From Acaudatibacter sp963835495 (GTDB lineage Bacteria > Pseudomonadota > Alphaproteobacteria > Caulobacterales > Caulobacteraceae), in contig CAWIFQ010000005.1 in assembly GCA_963835495.1 (NCBI GenBank), forward strand, positions 496,001 through 560,000: 64,000 bases of DNA, in the 5' to 3' direction. The notes beneath the pieces are model-generated. The model had not been told where the DNA came from. It worked only from the letters and a program-made list of their open reading frames with translations, and ran no database searches. Positions 54,628-63,751 of the stretch are shown one piece after another. Made by a program: the position numbers and the translations under genes. Each line of letters opens with the position of its first letter. The first letter of the stretch is position 1.

Positions 54628-55410
54628 TCACTGCGCCGTCAGGCCGCCGTCCACCACCATCTCCGAGCCGGTCATGAACGCCGCCTTGTCCGAAGCCAGG
54701 AAGGCGATGGCGTCGGCGATGTTGCTGTCGCGGCCGAGGTCGCCCAGCGGGTGGCGCGCGGCCCAGATCGCCCGGGCCTCGTTGTCGCCGACCCCCGCGG
54801 CGGCCGCCGAGCCGCTGAGCACTTGCTGGCCCATCGGCGTGTCGATCACTCCGGGATGCACCGAATTAACCCGGATCCGGCGCGGGGCCAGCTCCAGCGC
54901 CAGGCACTTGGTCATCAGCCGCACCGCGCCCTTGGACGCGCCGTAGCAGGCGGCGCCGGCGAAGCCGACCAGCCCCGCCACCGACGACAGATTGACGATC
55001 GCCGCCCCGCCGGTCCACTGGCCAGCGCGCTCGGCCAGCACCGGGATCGCGTGCTTGCAGCCCAGGAACACGCCCTCGACGTTGACCGCCTGCACCCGCC
55101 GCCACTCGTCGAGGCTGAGCTCGCTGGTCGGCCCGCCGCCGCCCAGCACGCCGGCGTTGTTGACCAGGATGTCCAGTCCGCCCGCCTCGGCCTTGGCGAA
55201 GGCGATGGTCGCGGCCCAGTCGGCCTCGTCGGTGACGTCCTGGCGCCGGGAGAGCCCGCCCAGCTCCGCGGCCAGGCCAGAGGCGTCGCCGAGGTCGGTC
55301 AGGATGACCCTGGCCCCCTTCGCCGCCAGCGCCTTCGCCGTCGCCGCCCCGATCCCGCGCGCCGCCCCGGTGACCAGCGCGACACGGCCCTGCAGTTCGT
55401 TCATCGTCAT
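54628..55410 (-). CDS. Short-chain dehydrogenase/reductase
   Basis: This 260-residue SDR has TGAARGIG near residue 14, Asp at the end of strand two (VILTDLGD; NAD-leaning), NNAG near 88, and YGASK as the catalytic pair. It ends with GSEMVVDGGLTAQ. ATG 55410 is chosen because it overlaps the TGA of the upstream gene (TGATG), so both are translated together. The form resembles 3-alpha/3-beta-hydroxysteroid or cyclohexanol dehydrogenases. Confidence 0.88.
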   Translation of the reverse strand: MTMNELQGRVALVTGAARGIGAATAKALAAKGARVILTDLGDASGLAAELGGLSRRQDVTDEADWAATIAFAKAEAGGLDILVNNAGVLGGGGPTSELSLDEWRRVQAVNVEGVFLGCKHAIPVLAERAGQWTGGAAIVNLSSVAGLVGFAGAACYGASKGAVRLMTKCLALELAPRRIRVNSVHPGVIDTPMGQQVLSGSAAAAGVGDNEARAIWAARHPLGDLGRDSNIADAIAFLASDKAAFMTGSEMVVDGGLTAQ

Positions 55411-55883
55411 CACCCCGCTGGCGTCGCCTTCGGACCGGTCCAGGTCCAGGCGCTGATCTTCCAACCGTCCGCGCCGTTGTGCAGGGCGAACGTCATCTGG
55501 GCCGGCTCGTGCATCGCCGCGCCGTGGTCCTTGAACGAATAGACCACCGGAACCACCGCATAGGCGCGGTCGCCGTCGAGCTCGATCCGGCTTGGCGGCG
55601 AGAGGGCCACCAACTCGTTGGTGACGCCCGCCTTGGCGTCGCTCGCCATCAGGTCGTGGCCCCAGCTGCCGAAGGCGGTTGGGCCTTTCCAGACATAGGG
55701 GGCGACTTCATCGACGATGGTCAGATTGGCGCCGTCCTGGGTCGCCTCGGCGGCCTTCATGTCGCCCTTGTCGAACGCGGCGACGAACTGGTTGATGGTC
55801 GCGGTGATGTCGTCTTGTGGCGCGGCGTGGACGGCGCCTGCGAACAACGCAAATGCGCCGGCGGCGCCGATCAAACGTTTCAT
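55410..55883 (-). CDS. Exported SnoaL/NTF2-like protein
   Basis: ATG 55883 starts a signal peptide (MKRLIGAAGAFALFAGAVHA). The 157-residue protein then has an NTF2-like fold: ITATINQFVAAFDKGDMKA, NLTIVDEVAPYVWKG, YAVVPVVYSFKDHG and DGWKISAWTWTGPK. It resembles the SnoaL-like protein at 28.5 kb in size and export but is not a close copy. Coupled to the SDR downstream by a shared TGATG. Confidence 0.8.
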   Translation of the reverse strand: MKRLIGAAGAFALFAGAVHAAPQDDITATINQFVAAFDKGDMKAAEATQDGANLTIVDEVAPYVWKGPTAFGSWGHDLMASDAKAGVTNELVALSPPSRIELDGDRAYAVVPVVYSFKDHGAAMHEPAQMTFALHNGADGWKISAWTWTGPKATPAG

Positions 55884-55954
55884 GTACCCCCCTAAGTCCG
55901 CAGTCTGGACGGTCGCAGTAGGCGCTCCGCGCACCCTTCCCGCAAGCCTCGGGG

Positions 55955-56815
55955 TCAGCCCCGCGCCCCGAACGGCGCCACCTTGTTGGCCGCGTCATGG
56001 CCGATGTCGGCGCGGCCCAGCCAGGGAATGCCCGAGCGGGCGCACCAGGCGCGGGCGACCTCTTCCTCGGTCTGCGCGAAGTCTGGGTCGTTATCCGGGA
56101 TGGCGCTGCAGCGGCCGAGCCGCAGACCGGCGAGGCGGCGCATGGCCGCGTTGCTGGTCAGCTGGAACAGCGAGCGGTCGATCCGGTACATGTACTCGCC
56201 GACCTCCTCCAGCATCAGCACGTGGCCGGCCAGGTCGGGCTGCCAGGGCGTGCCAAGCATCGAGCACAGGATGGTGAGGTTGAACGCGGCGACCGGGCGT
56301 GGGTCGGCGGCCAGGCTGGGCTCCAGCGCGGCGGGATCGCGGTCGACCAGCCAGCGCAGGGCGCGGGCCACCGCCGCCTCGCCCTCCTCGCGCAGGATGT
56401 CCTGCGGGATCGGGCCGTGGGCGAGATGCGCGAACCCCTGGCTGTAGAGCCCGGCCAGCAGGGCCCCGCCGTCGCTGTAGCCGAGCCAGGTCTTGGCCCG
56501 CGCGGCCGGGCCGAGCCGGGGCAGCGCCGCCTCGATCAGCCGCCCCGAGCCATAGCCGCCGCGGGCGAACCAGACCGCGTCGAAGGCCGCGCTGTTGGCC
56601 ACCTCCACCAGCGCGGCGGCGCGCGCCGCATCGTCCCCGGCGAAGTGGCCGGACGAGAGGAAGCACTGCGGGTGGAAGTAGAGGCTGGGCGGGCGTTGCG
56701 GATACAGCCGGGCCGCCAGCGCCTCCACCCGCGCCGGGACCTCCGGCGACAGGCGCGAGGCGGGGGCGACGACGGCGATGCGCAGCGGCTCCCTGCTCGT
56801 GGTCTCGGCGTTCAT
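55955..56815 (-). CDS. LD-carboxypeptidase (peptidase S66)
   Basis: LD-carboxypeptidase removes the terminal D-alanine from recycled muropeptides. This 286-residue protein has the nucleophile Ser in WLGYSDGGALL near residue 115, the Glu in LMLEEVGEYMYR and the His in ADIGHDAANKVAPFG, the S66 triad. WFARGGYGSGRL is also conserved. It faces a Mur ligase gene 44 bases away, which together suggests murein recycling. Confidence 0.9.
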   Translation of the reverse strand: MNAETTSREPLRIAVVAPASRLSPEVPARVEALAARLYPQRPPSLYFHPQCFLSSGHFAGDDAARAAALVEVANSAAFDAVWFARGGYGSGRLIEAALPRLGPAARAKTWLGYSDGGALLAGLYSQGFAHLAHGPIPQDILREEGEAAVARALRWLVDRDPAALEPSLAADPRPVAAFNLTILCSMLGTPWQPDLAGHVLMLEEVGEYMYRIDRSLFQLTSNAAMRRLAGLRLGRCSAIPDNDPDFAQTEEEVARAWCARSGIPWLGRADIGHDAANKVAPFGARG

Positions 56816-56859
56816 GCGATCCGGTTGCTCTCCCCGCGTTCGCCAATCTAGGGTCGGGC

Positions 56860-58263
56860 ATGATTCCTGACCAAAGCTATTTCTTCTGCGGCGTCGGCGG
56901 CAGCGGAATGACCCCGCTGGCGCTGATCGTGAAGGCGCGCGGGGCCCAGGTGGCCGGCTCGGACCGCGCGCTGGATCAGGGCCGCAACCCCGCCCGGTTC
57001 GACTTCCTGCGCGCCAGCGGCGTCGCGCTGCACCCGCAGGACGGCTCGGGCCTGACCCGCGCCGACCAGACCCTGGTGGTCTCGGCCGCCATCGAAGAGA
57101 CCATTCCGGACGTACAGGCCGCCAGGCGGGTCGGCGCGCCGATCGTCACCCGCGCCCAGTTGCTGGCAGAGCTGTTCAACGCCGCGGACTTGAGCGTCGG
57201 CGTCGCCGGCACCAGCGGCAAGTCGACCACGACGGCGATGATCGGCTGGATCGCCGCGTTCGCCGGACTGGACCCGACCATCGTCAACGGCGCCGAGATG
57301 AAGAACTTCGCTACCGCCGACGCGCCGTTCGCCAGCGCCAAGGTGGGCGCCGGGCCGGCGTTCATCGCCGAGGTGGACGAAAGCGACGGCTCTATCGCGC
57401 TCTATTCGCCCAAGGTCGCGGTGGTGAACAACATCTCGCTGGACCACAAGTCGATGGAGGAGCTGCGGGCGCTGTTCTCGGACTTCGCCGCCAAGGCCGA
57501 CCGCGTTGTGCTGAACCTCGACAACGCCGAGACCGCGGCTCTCGCGGCTGGCCTCGACCCGGACAAGGCCGAGACCTTCTCGCTCACCGATTCCGCCGCC
57601 GATTTCGCCGCCGGACCGCGGCGGCTGACGCCAGGCGGGATCGCCTTCACAGTCACCGCACGCGGCGAGAGCGCCGACGTCGCGCTACAGATTCCCGGCG
57701 AGCACAACGTCGCCAACGCTTTGGCGGCGATCGCGGCCGCCGACGCTCTGGGCGTGAACCTGGACACGGCCGCCGCGGCGCTCTCGGCCTTCACCGGCGT
57801 CAAGCGGCGGATGGACGTGCTGGGCCAGGCGGCCGGCGTCACCGTGATCGACGACTTCGCCCACAACCCGGACAAGATCGCCGCCACGCTCGACACGCTG
57901 CATGCCTATCCCGGGCGACTGCTGATGATGTTCCAGCCGCACGGCTACGGCCCGCTGAAGCTGATGGGCGACGCCTTCGTCGACTGCTTCGCCACCCACA
58001 TGGCGGCCGCCGATGTGCTGGTGATGACCCCGCCGGTCTACTTCGGCGGCACCGCCGACCGCAGCGTCGGCAGCGAGGAGATCGCCGCCGCGATCGCCGC
58101 GCGGGGCCACGCCGCCGCCGCCCTGGCCGATCGGCCCGCCTGCGGCGCGCGCCTGCTCGAGCTCGCACGGCCCGGCGACCGCATCCTGATCATGGGCGCC
58201 CGCGACGACTCCCTGTCGGTGTTCGCCGGCGAGCTCCTGGCGGAGCTGGGCCGCCGCGGGTAG
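56860..58263 (+). CDS. mpl: Mur ligase family protein, Mpl-like (UDP-MurNAc tripeptide recycling)
   Basis: This 467-residue protein has MurC/Mpl-type features: an N-terminal YFFCGVGGSGMTPLA dinucleotide-like loop, ATP loop GTSGKSTTTAM near residue 113, AEVDESDG, NNISLDHKSMEEL, IPGEHNVANALAA, the C-domain RRMDVLG and DDFAHNPDKI. MurC itself normally lies in the dcw cluster, so with an LD-carboxypeptidase next door the recycling ligase Mpl is the better guess. It attaches the Ala-Glu-Dap tripeptide to UDP-MurNAc. Confidence 0.78.
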   Translation: MIPDQSYFFCGVGGSGMTPLALIVKARGAQVAGSDRALDQGRNPARFDFLRASGVALHPQDGSGLTRADQTLVVSAAIEETIPDVQAARRVGAPIVTRAQLLAELFNAADLSVGVAGTSGKSTTTAMIGWIAAFAGLDPTIVNGAEMKNFATADAPFASAKVGAGPAFIAEVDESDGSIALYSPKVAVVNNISLDHKSMEELRALFSDFAAKADRVVLNLDNAETAALAAGLDPDKAETFSLTDSAADFAAGPRRLTPGGIAFTVTARGESADVALQIPGEHNVANALAAIAAADALGVNLDTAAAALSAFTGVKRRMDVLGQAAGVTVIDDFAHNPDKIAATLDTLHAYPGRLLMMFQPHGYGPLKLMGDAFVDCFATHMAAADVLVMTPPVYFGGTADRSVGSEEIAAAIAARGHAAAALADRPACGARLLELARPGDRILIMGARDDSLSVFAGELLAELGRRG

Positions 58264-58452
58264 CAGCAGAGCATCCCTGTCAGCGGTTGTTCGCCCTCAC
58301 CGGCCGCGATTACGGCGAAAAAGGGACACTCGCCCGGCGCGAAAGTCTTCGTTGTCAGGTATGTCTACAGATCGCGACTTCTCGCCACACGCGAGACAAT
58401 TTGACAGGTTGTCGATCTCGTGTGTTGATCAATGGCTGGGTGGGAACCTGTC

Positions 58453-58560
58453 ATGATCTACCTCTATATTGCAATTCTAAGCGCGGTTGCGCTCGGCGGA
58501 TTGGGTCTCCGGGGCCTGATCTACGGCGTTTCCGAGCACCTCGAAGGCGATGATCTTTAG
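58453..58560 (+). CDS. Very small membrane protein, 35 residues
   Basis: ATG 58453, preceded by GGGTGGGA, opens a frame to TAG 58558: MIYLYIAILSAVALGGLGLR, then GLIYGVSEHLEGDDL. The N-terminal half is a perfect membrane helix and the end is acidic. The upstream stretch 58264-58452 has a TTGACA at 58401 and mirrored GACAA/TTGTC. Small single-helix proteins often regulate larger membrane partners; no partner is evident. Confidence 0.5.
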   Translation: MIYLYIAILSAVALGGLGLRGLIYGVSEHLEGDDL

Positions 58561-58575
58561 GCAGCGCTGACAGCG

Positions 58576-60378
58576 CTAAACCGGGTCGAACTCACTGACC
58601 AGGTGGCCGGGCGCGACCTCCAACAGCTTCGGCACGTAGATAGGCTCCTGGCCGAGTTTCGACGGCAGGAACCGTAGCGACGCGCGCGGGTCGAGCGGAC
58701 TGGGCGGTTCGCCGTCCAGACGCACCCTCTTCCTGGCCCGCTCGCGCGCCGGATCGGGGATCGGCGCAGCCGAGAGCAGCGCCTTGGTATAGGGGTGCTG
58801 CGGCGCGGCGTAGAGCTGCTCGCGCGTCGCCAGCTCCATCACCCGACCCAGGTAGAGCACCAGCACCCGGTGGCTGATCTCGCGCACCACCGCCAGGTCG
58901 TGGCTGATGAACATCATCGCCAGGCCCATGTCCTTCTGCAGCTCGATCAGCAGGTCGATGATCTGGGCGCGGATCGAGACGTCGAGCGCCGAGACCGCCT
59001 CGTCGCAGATCACCAGCTGCGGCCGCAGGATCATCGCCCGGGCGATGCCGACGCGCTGATTCTGGCCGCCGGACAGCTCGTGCGGATAGCGGTTGACCAG
59101 GTCGGGCGAGAGCCCCGCGCGCTGCATCATCTTCGCCGCCTCGGCCTCGCGCTCGGCGCGCGACATGTCGGGCTTGAACACCCGCAGCGGCTCGGCGATC
59201 GAGTCGCCGATGGTGGCCCTGGGGTCGAGGCTGGCCAGCGGGTCCTGGAACACGATCTGCAGGTCCTTGCGCGCGTTGCGCATGGTTTCCTGGTCGGCGT
59301 GGGTGACGTCGCGGCCGAGCACCGTCACCGCCCCGGCCGTGGCCGGGATCAGGTTGAGCACGGCGCGCGAGAGGGTCGACTTGCCGCAGCCGCTTTCGCC
59401 GACCACGCCCAGGGTCTCGCCCTTGCGGATCTCGAAGCTGACGCCGTCGACCGCGCGCAGCTGCCGCTTTGGCGCGAACAGAGCCCCGCTGACCGGAAAC
59501 CAGACCTTCACGTCATCGCCCCGGACCACCACGGGCGCGTCCGCGGCCGCCGGCTGCAGCACCGGCCGCCCGCCGCGATCGTCGCGGTCGAGCCGCGGGA
59601 TCGCCTCCAGCAGGGTGCGGGCGTAGGGGGTCTGCGGATTGGCGAACAGGCTCTGCGCCTCGCCCTCCTCGACGTAGGCGCCGTCCTTCATCACGCAGAC
59701 CCGGTCGGCCAGGCGGGCGATCACGCCCATGTCGTGGGTGATCAGCACCATCGCCGTGCCGGTCTCGCGCTTGAGGTCGGCCATCAGGTCCAGGATCTCG
59801 GCCTGCACGGTGACGTCGAGGGCGGTGGTCGGCTCGTCGGCGATCAGCAGGTCGGGGCCGCAGGCCATGGCCGCGGCGATCATCACCCGCTGGCGCATGC
59901 CGCCGCTGAGCTCGTGCGGATACTGACGCAGCCGCCGCCTGGCGTCGGGGATGCGCACCTTCTCCAGCCACAGCTGGGCGTGGTCCATCGCCGCCTTGGC
60001 GCTCATGCCCAGATGCAGCCGCAGCGGCTCGGCGATCTGCTCGCCGATCCGCACGTGCGGGGTCAGCGCGGTGAGCGGATCCTGGAAGATCATCGTCATC
60101 TTCGAGCCGCGGATGTCGTTGAGCTGGCCGACCTTGAGCCCCAGCAGCTCCTGTCCCTTGAATTTCGCCGAGCCGCCGGCGCGGCCGTTGGCGGCCAGGA
60201 GGCCCATCACCGCCATGAAGGTCTGGCTCTTGCCCGAGCCGCTTTCGCCCACCACCCCCAGGCACTCGCCGCGCGCCACGCTGAGCGAGACGCCCCGCAC
60301 CGCGTCCACCAAGCCGTCGTGAGTCTCGAAGCGGACGGTGAGATTGTCGACCGCTAGGATCGGATCGGCTTGAGTCAT
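58576..60378 (-). CDS. Dipeptide/oligopeptide-type ABC transporter, fused twin ATP-binding subunit
   Basis: This 600-residue protein has two ABC ATPase domains. The first: Walker A GESGSGKS, signature LSGGMRQR, Walker B LLIADEPT. The second: GESGCGKS, LSGGQNQR, LVICDEAVSALD. Each is followed by the peptide-transporter region; the second has HPYTKALLSAAP. This is the YejF/GsiA/DdpD+F fusion form. No permease or binding protein is adjacent, so the gene may be the end of a split operon. Walker B in the second half reads DEAVS instead of DEPTS. ATG 60378 is the start. Confidence 0.92.
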   Translation of the reverse strand: MTQADPILAVDNLTVRFETHDGLVDAVRGVSLSVARGECLGVVGESGSGKSQTFMAVMGLLAANGRAGGSAKFKGQELLGLKVGQLNDIRGSKMTMIFQDPLTALTPHVRIGEQIAEPLRLHLGMSAKAAMDHAQLWLEKVRIPDARRRLRQYPHELSGGMRQRVMIAAAMACGPDLLIADEPTTALDVTVQAEILDLMADLKRETGTAMVLITHDMGVIARLADRVCVMKDGAYVEEGEAQSLFANPQTPYARTLLEAIPRLDRDDRGGRPVLQPAAADAPVVVRGDDVKVWFPVSGALFAPKRQLRAVDGVSFEIRKGETLGVVGESGCGKSTLSRAVLNLIPATAGAVTVLGRDVTHADQETMRNARKDLQIVFQDPLASLDPRATIGDSIAEPLRVFKPDMSRAEREAEAAKMMQRAGLSPDLVNRYPHELSGGQNQRVGIARAMILRPQLVICDEAVSALDVSIRAQIIDLLIELQKDMGLAMMFISHDLAVVREISHRVLVLYLGRVMELATREQLYAAPQHPYTKALLSAAPIPDPARERARKRVRLDGEPPSPLDPRASLRFLPSKLGQEPIYVPKLLEVAPGHLVSEFDPV

Positions 60379-60469
60379 CGGGGAAATGTGGGTCCTGTGG
60401 CCTGGCGCGGCGGACCATAGCGGGGCACAGGGCGGCGATGAAGACAAGCTTGGCGCGGATCTGGCGGTC

Positions 60470-61615
60470 GTGACGGACGCGAACGCCGAACGCAGCGGCG
60501 CCCCCGAGGCGCTGCGCGCAGCCGCAGCGCGGCTCAAGCGATGGTTCATGGACGACGCCCTGCCGCTCTGGTGGGAGCGCGGCGCAGACCTCGCCGGGGG
60601 CGGCTATTTCGAGCGGCTGAACCTCGATGGAACCCCGGCGGACCTGCCGCGGCGGCTGCGGGTGCAGGCGCGGCAGTCCTACGTCTACGCCCTGGCCGAG
60701 CGGCTGGGCTGGTCCGGACCCGCGGCGCAGGCGAGCCAGCACGGACTGGCCGCGGTGCTGGCCGGGCGCGCCGACGACGGTCTCTACGGCGCCTGTCCCC
60801 GGTCCGGCGCGGCCCTCGACGGCATGGGCCTGCTCTACGAGCAGGCGTTCGTGCTGCTGGCGCTTGCCGCAGGGCACGCCCGCACCGGCGATGCGGCGCT
60901 GGAGGCTGAGGCGCGGCGGCTGCTGGAGCGGATCGCCGACTTCGCCCATCCGTTCGGCGGCTACGCCGATGCGCCGGGGCTCGCCGAGCCGCTGTTCGCC
61001 AACCCGAACATGCACCTGTTCGAAAGCTTCCAGGCGTGGGCGGCGACATCGGACGAGCCGATCTGGCGCGAACGCGCGGCCGGCCAGGCCGAACTGGCGC
61101 TGGACAAGTTAATCGATCCGCAAACGATGGCGCTCGGCGAGCGGTTCGGGCCCGACTGGTCGCGGCCCAAGGCGCGTTCGGAGCGCGTGCTCTGGCCCGG
61201 GCATCTCTACGAGTGGGCCTGGCTCTTGATGGACTGGCCGGACGCCGACGCCGTCGCCCTTGCCTCGGCGCTGCAGCTCACCGAAGTGGCCGAGCGGTCC
61301 GGCGTCGACCGCTCCGGCTTCGCCATCTTCGCCCTCGACGAGAACTTGCGCCCGCTCGACCGCGGGGCGCGGCTCTGGTCGCAGACCGAACGCATCCGCG
61401 CCTGCGCCAGAGCCGCCGCCCTCACGGACGACGGCCTGCTCTGGGATGCTGCGGTTCAGGCCTGCGCGGCGCTGGAAGCGTTTCTCGGCACGCCGACGCC
61501 GGGCCTGTGGCGCGACTGGCGGGACGAGACCGGCGCCTTCCGCGAGGAGGCCGCGCCGGCCTCGTCGCTCTATCACATCGCCGGCGCCATCGCGGAGTTG
61601 GCGCGGCTCGCCTGA
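60470..61615 (+). CDS. AGE-family epimerase/isomerase
   Basis: The (alpha/alpha)6-barrel family of N-acylglucosamine 2-epimerase and sugar isomerases is recognised by RVQARQSYVYALAERLGW, ANPNMHLFESFQAW and VLWPGHLYEWAWLLMDW, which carry the paired His/Arg/Glu sites, and by RLWSQTERIRAC. Size with GTG 60470 is 381 residues; ATG 60386 would add 28. Related enzymes turn mannose to fructose or glucose. The substrate is not clear. Its end overlaps the opposite-strand gene by 43 bases. Confidence 0.85.
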   Translation: MTDANAERSGAPEALRAAAARLKRWFMDDALPLWWERGADLAGGGYFERLNLDGTPADLPRRLRVQARQSYVYALAERLGWSGPAAQASQHGLAAVLAGRADDGLYGACPRSGAALDGMGLLYEQAFVLLALAAGHARTGDAALEAEARRLLERIADFAHPFGGYADAPGLAEPLFANPNMHLFESFQAWAATSDEPIWRERAAGQAELALDKLIDPQTMALGERFGPDWSRPKARSERVLWPGHLYEWAWLLMDWPDADAVALASALQLTEVAERSGVDRSGFAIFALDENLRPLDRGARLWSQTERIRACARAAALTDDGLLWDAAVQACAALEAFLGTPTPGLWRDWRDETGAFREEAAPASSLYHIAGAIAELARLA

Positions 61616-62604
61616 GGCGGCGCCGGCGCATCGTCGAGCACGCCCATGTCAGCCAGCGTGGCGCGCAGCGCGGTCTCCAGCGGCGTATGCGGCTCCTCGC
61701 CGAGGAAGGCGACCAGCTTGGCGTTGTCGAGGCCGATCGGCTTCTTCCAGAGGTAGCTCATCTCCAGCAGCTCGCGGAACGTCTCGCTGAACGGCGCGGC
61801 GAGGCGCACGACGATCCAGGGGAAGTTGCGGATCGGCAGCTTCGGATTGCCGACCACCCGGCGCATGGCCTGGCCGAACATCTGACCGTCTTCCATCCAG
61901 TGACCGCGGAAGTGGAACACCTCGAACGCGCCGAGGCGCTCCTCCGCATCCACCAGCCGGGCCAGGGTTTCGCCGAGATCGGGCATGTAGGCGAAGTCGT
62001 GGGCGGCCGGACCCGGGGAGAAGACGCCGGTCAGGCGGCCGCGGCCCTTCTGCGTAAGCCAGGCGAGCGCGCTATTAGGCGCCGCCGGCCCGAAGAAATC
62101 GCCGGCGCGCAGGATCAGCACCTTGACGCCTTCGTCGGAGACCTGGCGCAGGCGACGTTCCATCTCGCCCCGGATCGCGCCCTTGCGGGTGGCCGGGACC
62201 TGCGGCGCATCCTCGCCGATCATGGCGCCGCTGTCGGGCGCGAAGTTGTAGACATTGCCGGGGATGACCAGCCGGGCGCCGGACGCCTTGGCGGCGGCGA
62301 TCGAGTTCTCGGTCATCGGCAGCACCGTGCCCTTCCAGTTGCGATAGCCGGGCGGGTTGACGGCGTGGACGATCAGCTGGGCGCCGATCGCCGCGCGGAC
62401 CACGCTGGCGCGGTCCATCGCGTCGCCCTGGATCCAGTCGATCGGGGTGCGGGCGCCCAGCTTGGCGACGGCGGCGACCGGATCGCGGGCCAGCGCGCGG
62501 ATGGTCCAGCCGTGCTTGATCAGGGCCTGGACGGCGTGCGCGCCGAACGAGCCGGTGGCGCCGAGGACGAGGGCGGTCTTTGTGGCGGGGGTGGCGGGGG
62601 TCAT
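61573..62604 (-). CDS. NAD(P)-binding atypical SDR (NmrA/epimerase-like)
   Basis: This 343-residue protein has an N-terminal Rossmann motif LVLGATGSFGAHAV and the segment DWIQGDAMDRASV typical of atypical SDRs. It also has IPGNVYNF and LRAGDFFGPAAPNS, with no YxxxK in the usual place. It therefore probably binds NADP but may not be a standard dehydrogenase. It is divergent from a LysR regulator and is its likely target. Confidence 0.85.
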   Translation of the reverse strand: MTPATPATKTALVLGATGSFGAHAVQALIKHGWTIRALARDPVAAVAKLGARTPIDWIQGDAMDRASVVRAAIGAQLIVHAVNPPGYRNWKGTVLPMTENSIAAAKASGARLVIPGNVYNFAPDSGAMIGEDAPQVPATRKGAIRGEMERRLRQVSDEGVKVLILRAGDFFGPAAPNSALAWLTQKGRGRLTGVFSPGPAAHDFAYMPDLGETLARLVDAEERLGAFEVFHFRGHWMEDGQMFGQAMRRVVGNPKLPIRNFPWIVVRLAAPFSETFRELLEMSYLWKKPIGLDNAKLVAFLGEEPHTPLETALRATLADMGVLDDAPAPPQASRANSAMAPAM

Positions 62605-62695
62605 TTGGGTCGCTCCGTGTCTGTGAAGCGAGGTATGCGCCGTGCGCCGCCTATGCGGAATTGACTGAATTCGTGCCGTCTCTATACGTTTTCGA

Positions 62696-63574
62696 ATGGA
62701 CAGCTGGGATCACTACCGCACCCTGCTCGCGGTGCTGGCCGAAGGCAGCCTCTCCGGCGCCGCGCGCACGCTGGGCCTCAGCCAGCCGACCGTCGGCCGC
62801 CACATCGAGGCGCTGGAGACCGAGCTGGGCGCGCCGCTGTTCACCCGCTCGGCCGGCGGCCTCGCGCCGACCGACGCCGCGCTGGCCCTGCGCGCGCACG
62901 CCGAGGCGATGGCCGCCGCCGCCGAGGCGCTGGTGCGCACCGCGTCCGGCGATGCGGAAGCGGTGCGTGGCGTGGTGCGCATCACCGCCTCGGACGTGGT
63001 CGGCGTCGAGGTGCTGCCGCCGATGCTGACCGGCTTCCACGACGCCTATCCCGAGGTCGCCATCGAGCTGGCGCTCTCCAACCGACAGGAAGACCTGCTG
63101 CGCCGCGAGGCCGACATCGCCGTGCGCATGGTTCGTCCAACGCAAGGCGCCCTGCTGGCGAAACGCGTCGGGGCGGTGCGGCTGGGCCTCTTCGCCCATC
63201 GCCGCTATCTCGAAGCGCATGGCGTGCCGGAGCGCATCGACGATCCGCGCTTCGCCGCCATCGGTTTCGACCGCGATCTCGACACCCTGCGAGCGCTCAG
63301 GGACCGGCAACTGAACTTCGAGCGCGAGTCCTTCGCCTTTCGCTCGGACAACGACCTCGCTCAGCTGGCCGCCGTGCGGGCCGGCTTCGGCATCGGCGCC
63401 GCGCAGGTCGCGATCGCGGCGCGCGACCCCGACCTCGTGCCGGTGCTGCAGGACCAGTTCCGCTACGAGATGGAAGTCTGGGTCGCCATGCACGAAGACC
63501 TCAAGACCAGCCGCCGCATGCGATTGATGTTCGATTGGCTGGTCGAGGGTCTGGGCGAATACGTGCGGAGTTAG
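62696..63574 (+). CDS. LysR-family transcriptional regulator
   Basis: The 292-residue protein has a LysR winged helix-turn-helix: DHYRTLLAVLAEGSLSGAA, LGLSQPTVGRHIEALETELG, then LFTRSAGGLAPTDAAL. The effector domain follows from about residue 90 (VVRITASDVVGVEVLPPML). LysR proteins activate a divergent gene with a small inducer, here most likely the NAD(P)-binding gene 91 bases away. The gap contains ATTGACTGAAT, a T-N11-A-type candidate. Confidence 0.92.
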   Translation: MDSWDHYRTLLAVLAEGSLSGAARTLGLSQPTVGRHIEALETELGAPLFTRSAGGLAPTDAALALRAHAEAMAAAAEALVRTASGDAEAVRGVVRITASDVVGVEVLPPMLTGFHDAYPEVAIELALSNRQEDLLRREADIAVRMVRPTQGALLAKRVGAVRLGLFAHRRYLEAHGVPERIDDPRFAAIGFDRDLDTLRALRDRQLNFERESFAFRSDNDLAQLAAVRAGFGIGAAQVAIAARDPDLVPVLQDQFRYEMEVWVAMHEDLKTSRRMRLMFDWLVEGLGEYVRS

Positions 63575-63611
63575 CCTTCCCTCCCCTCGTGGCGCTACCT
63601 GGAAAAGGTCA

Positions 63612-63722
63612 TCGCCGGACTTTGTCCCGGCGACCCATGCACGCGAAACATCGCGTGGCCGCGCTTGGCGCGGCCATTGCTCGGGCAGTGGTCTTGGATA
63701 GCCGGGACTTGCGCCCGGCTAT
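63612..63722. repeat. Three-hairpin extragenic repeat near rplS
   Basis: TCGCCGG (63612-63618) pairs with CCGGCGA (63627-63633), a central TGGCCGCGC/GCGCGGCCA stem follows, and ATAGCCGGG (63698-63706) pairs with CCCGGCTAT (63714-63722). It has the same order as the element at 26.8-26.9 kb. The last stem could also end rplS transcription. Confidence 0.7.
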
Positions 63723-63751
63723 GACCGAGGATTGGAAAAAAGCCGGGGAAA

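Noticed and set aside
58795..60357. A long open frame opposite the ABC ATPase (about 520 codons)
   Set aside because: It has no recognisable motif, and the ABC signatures on the other strand are clear.
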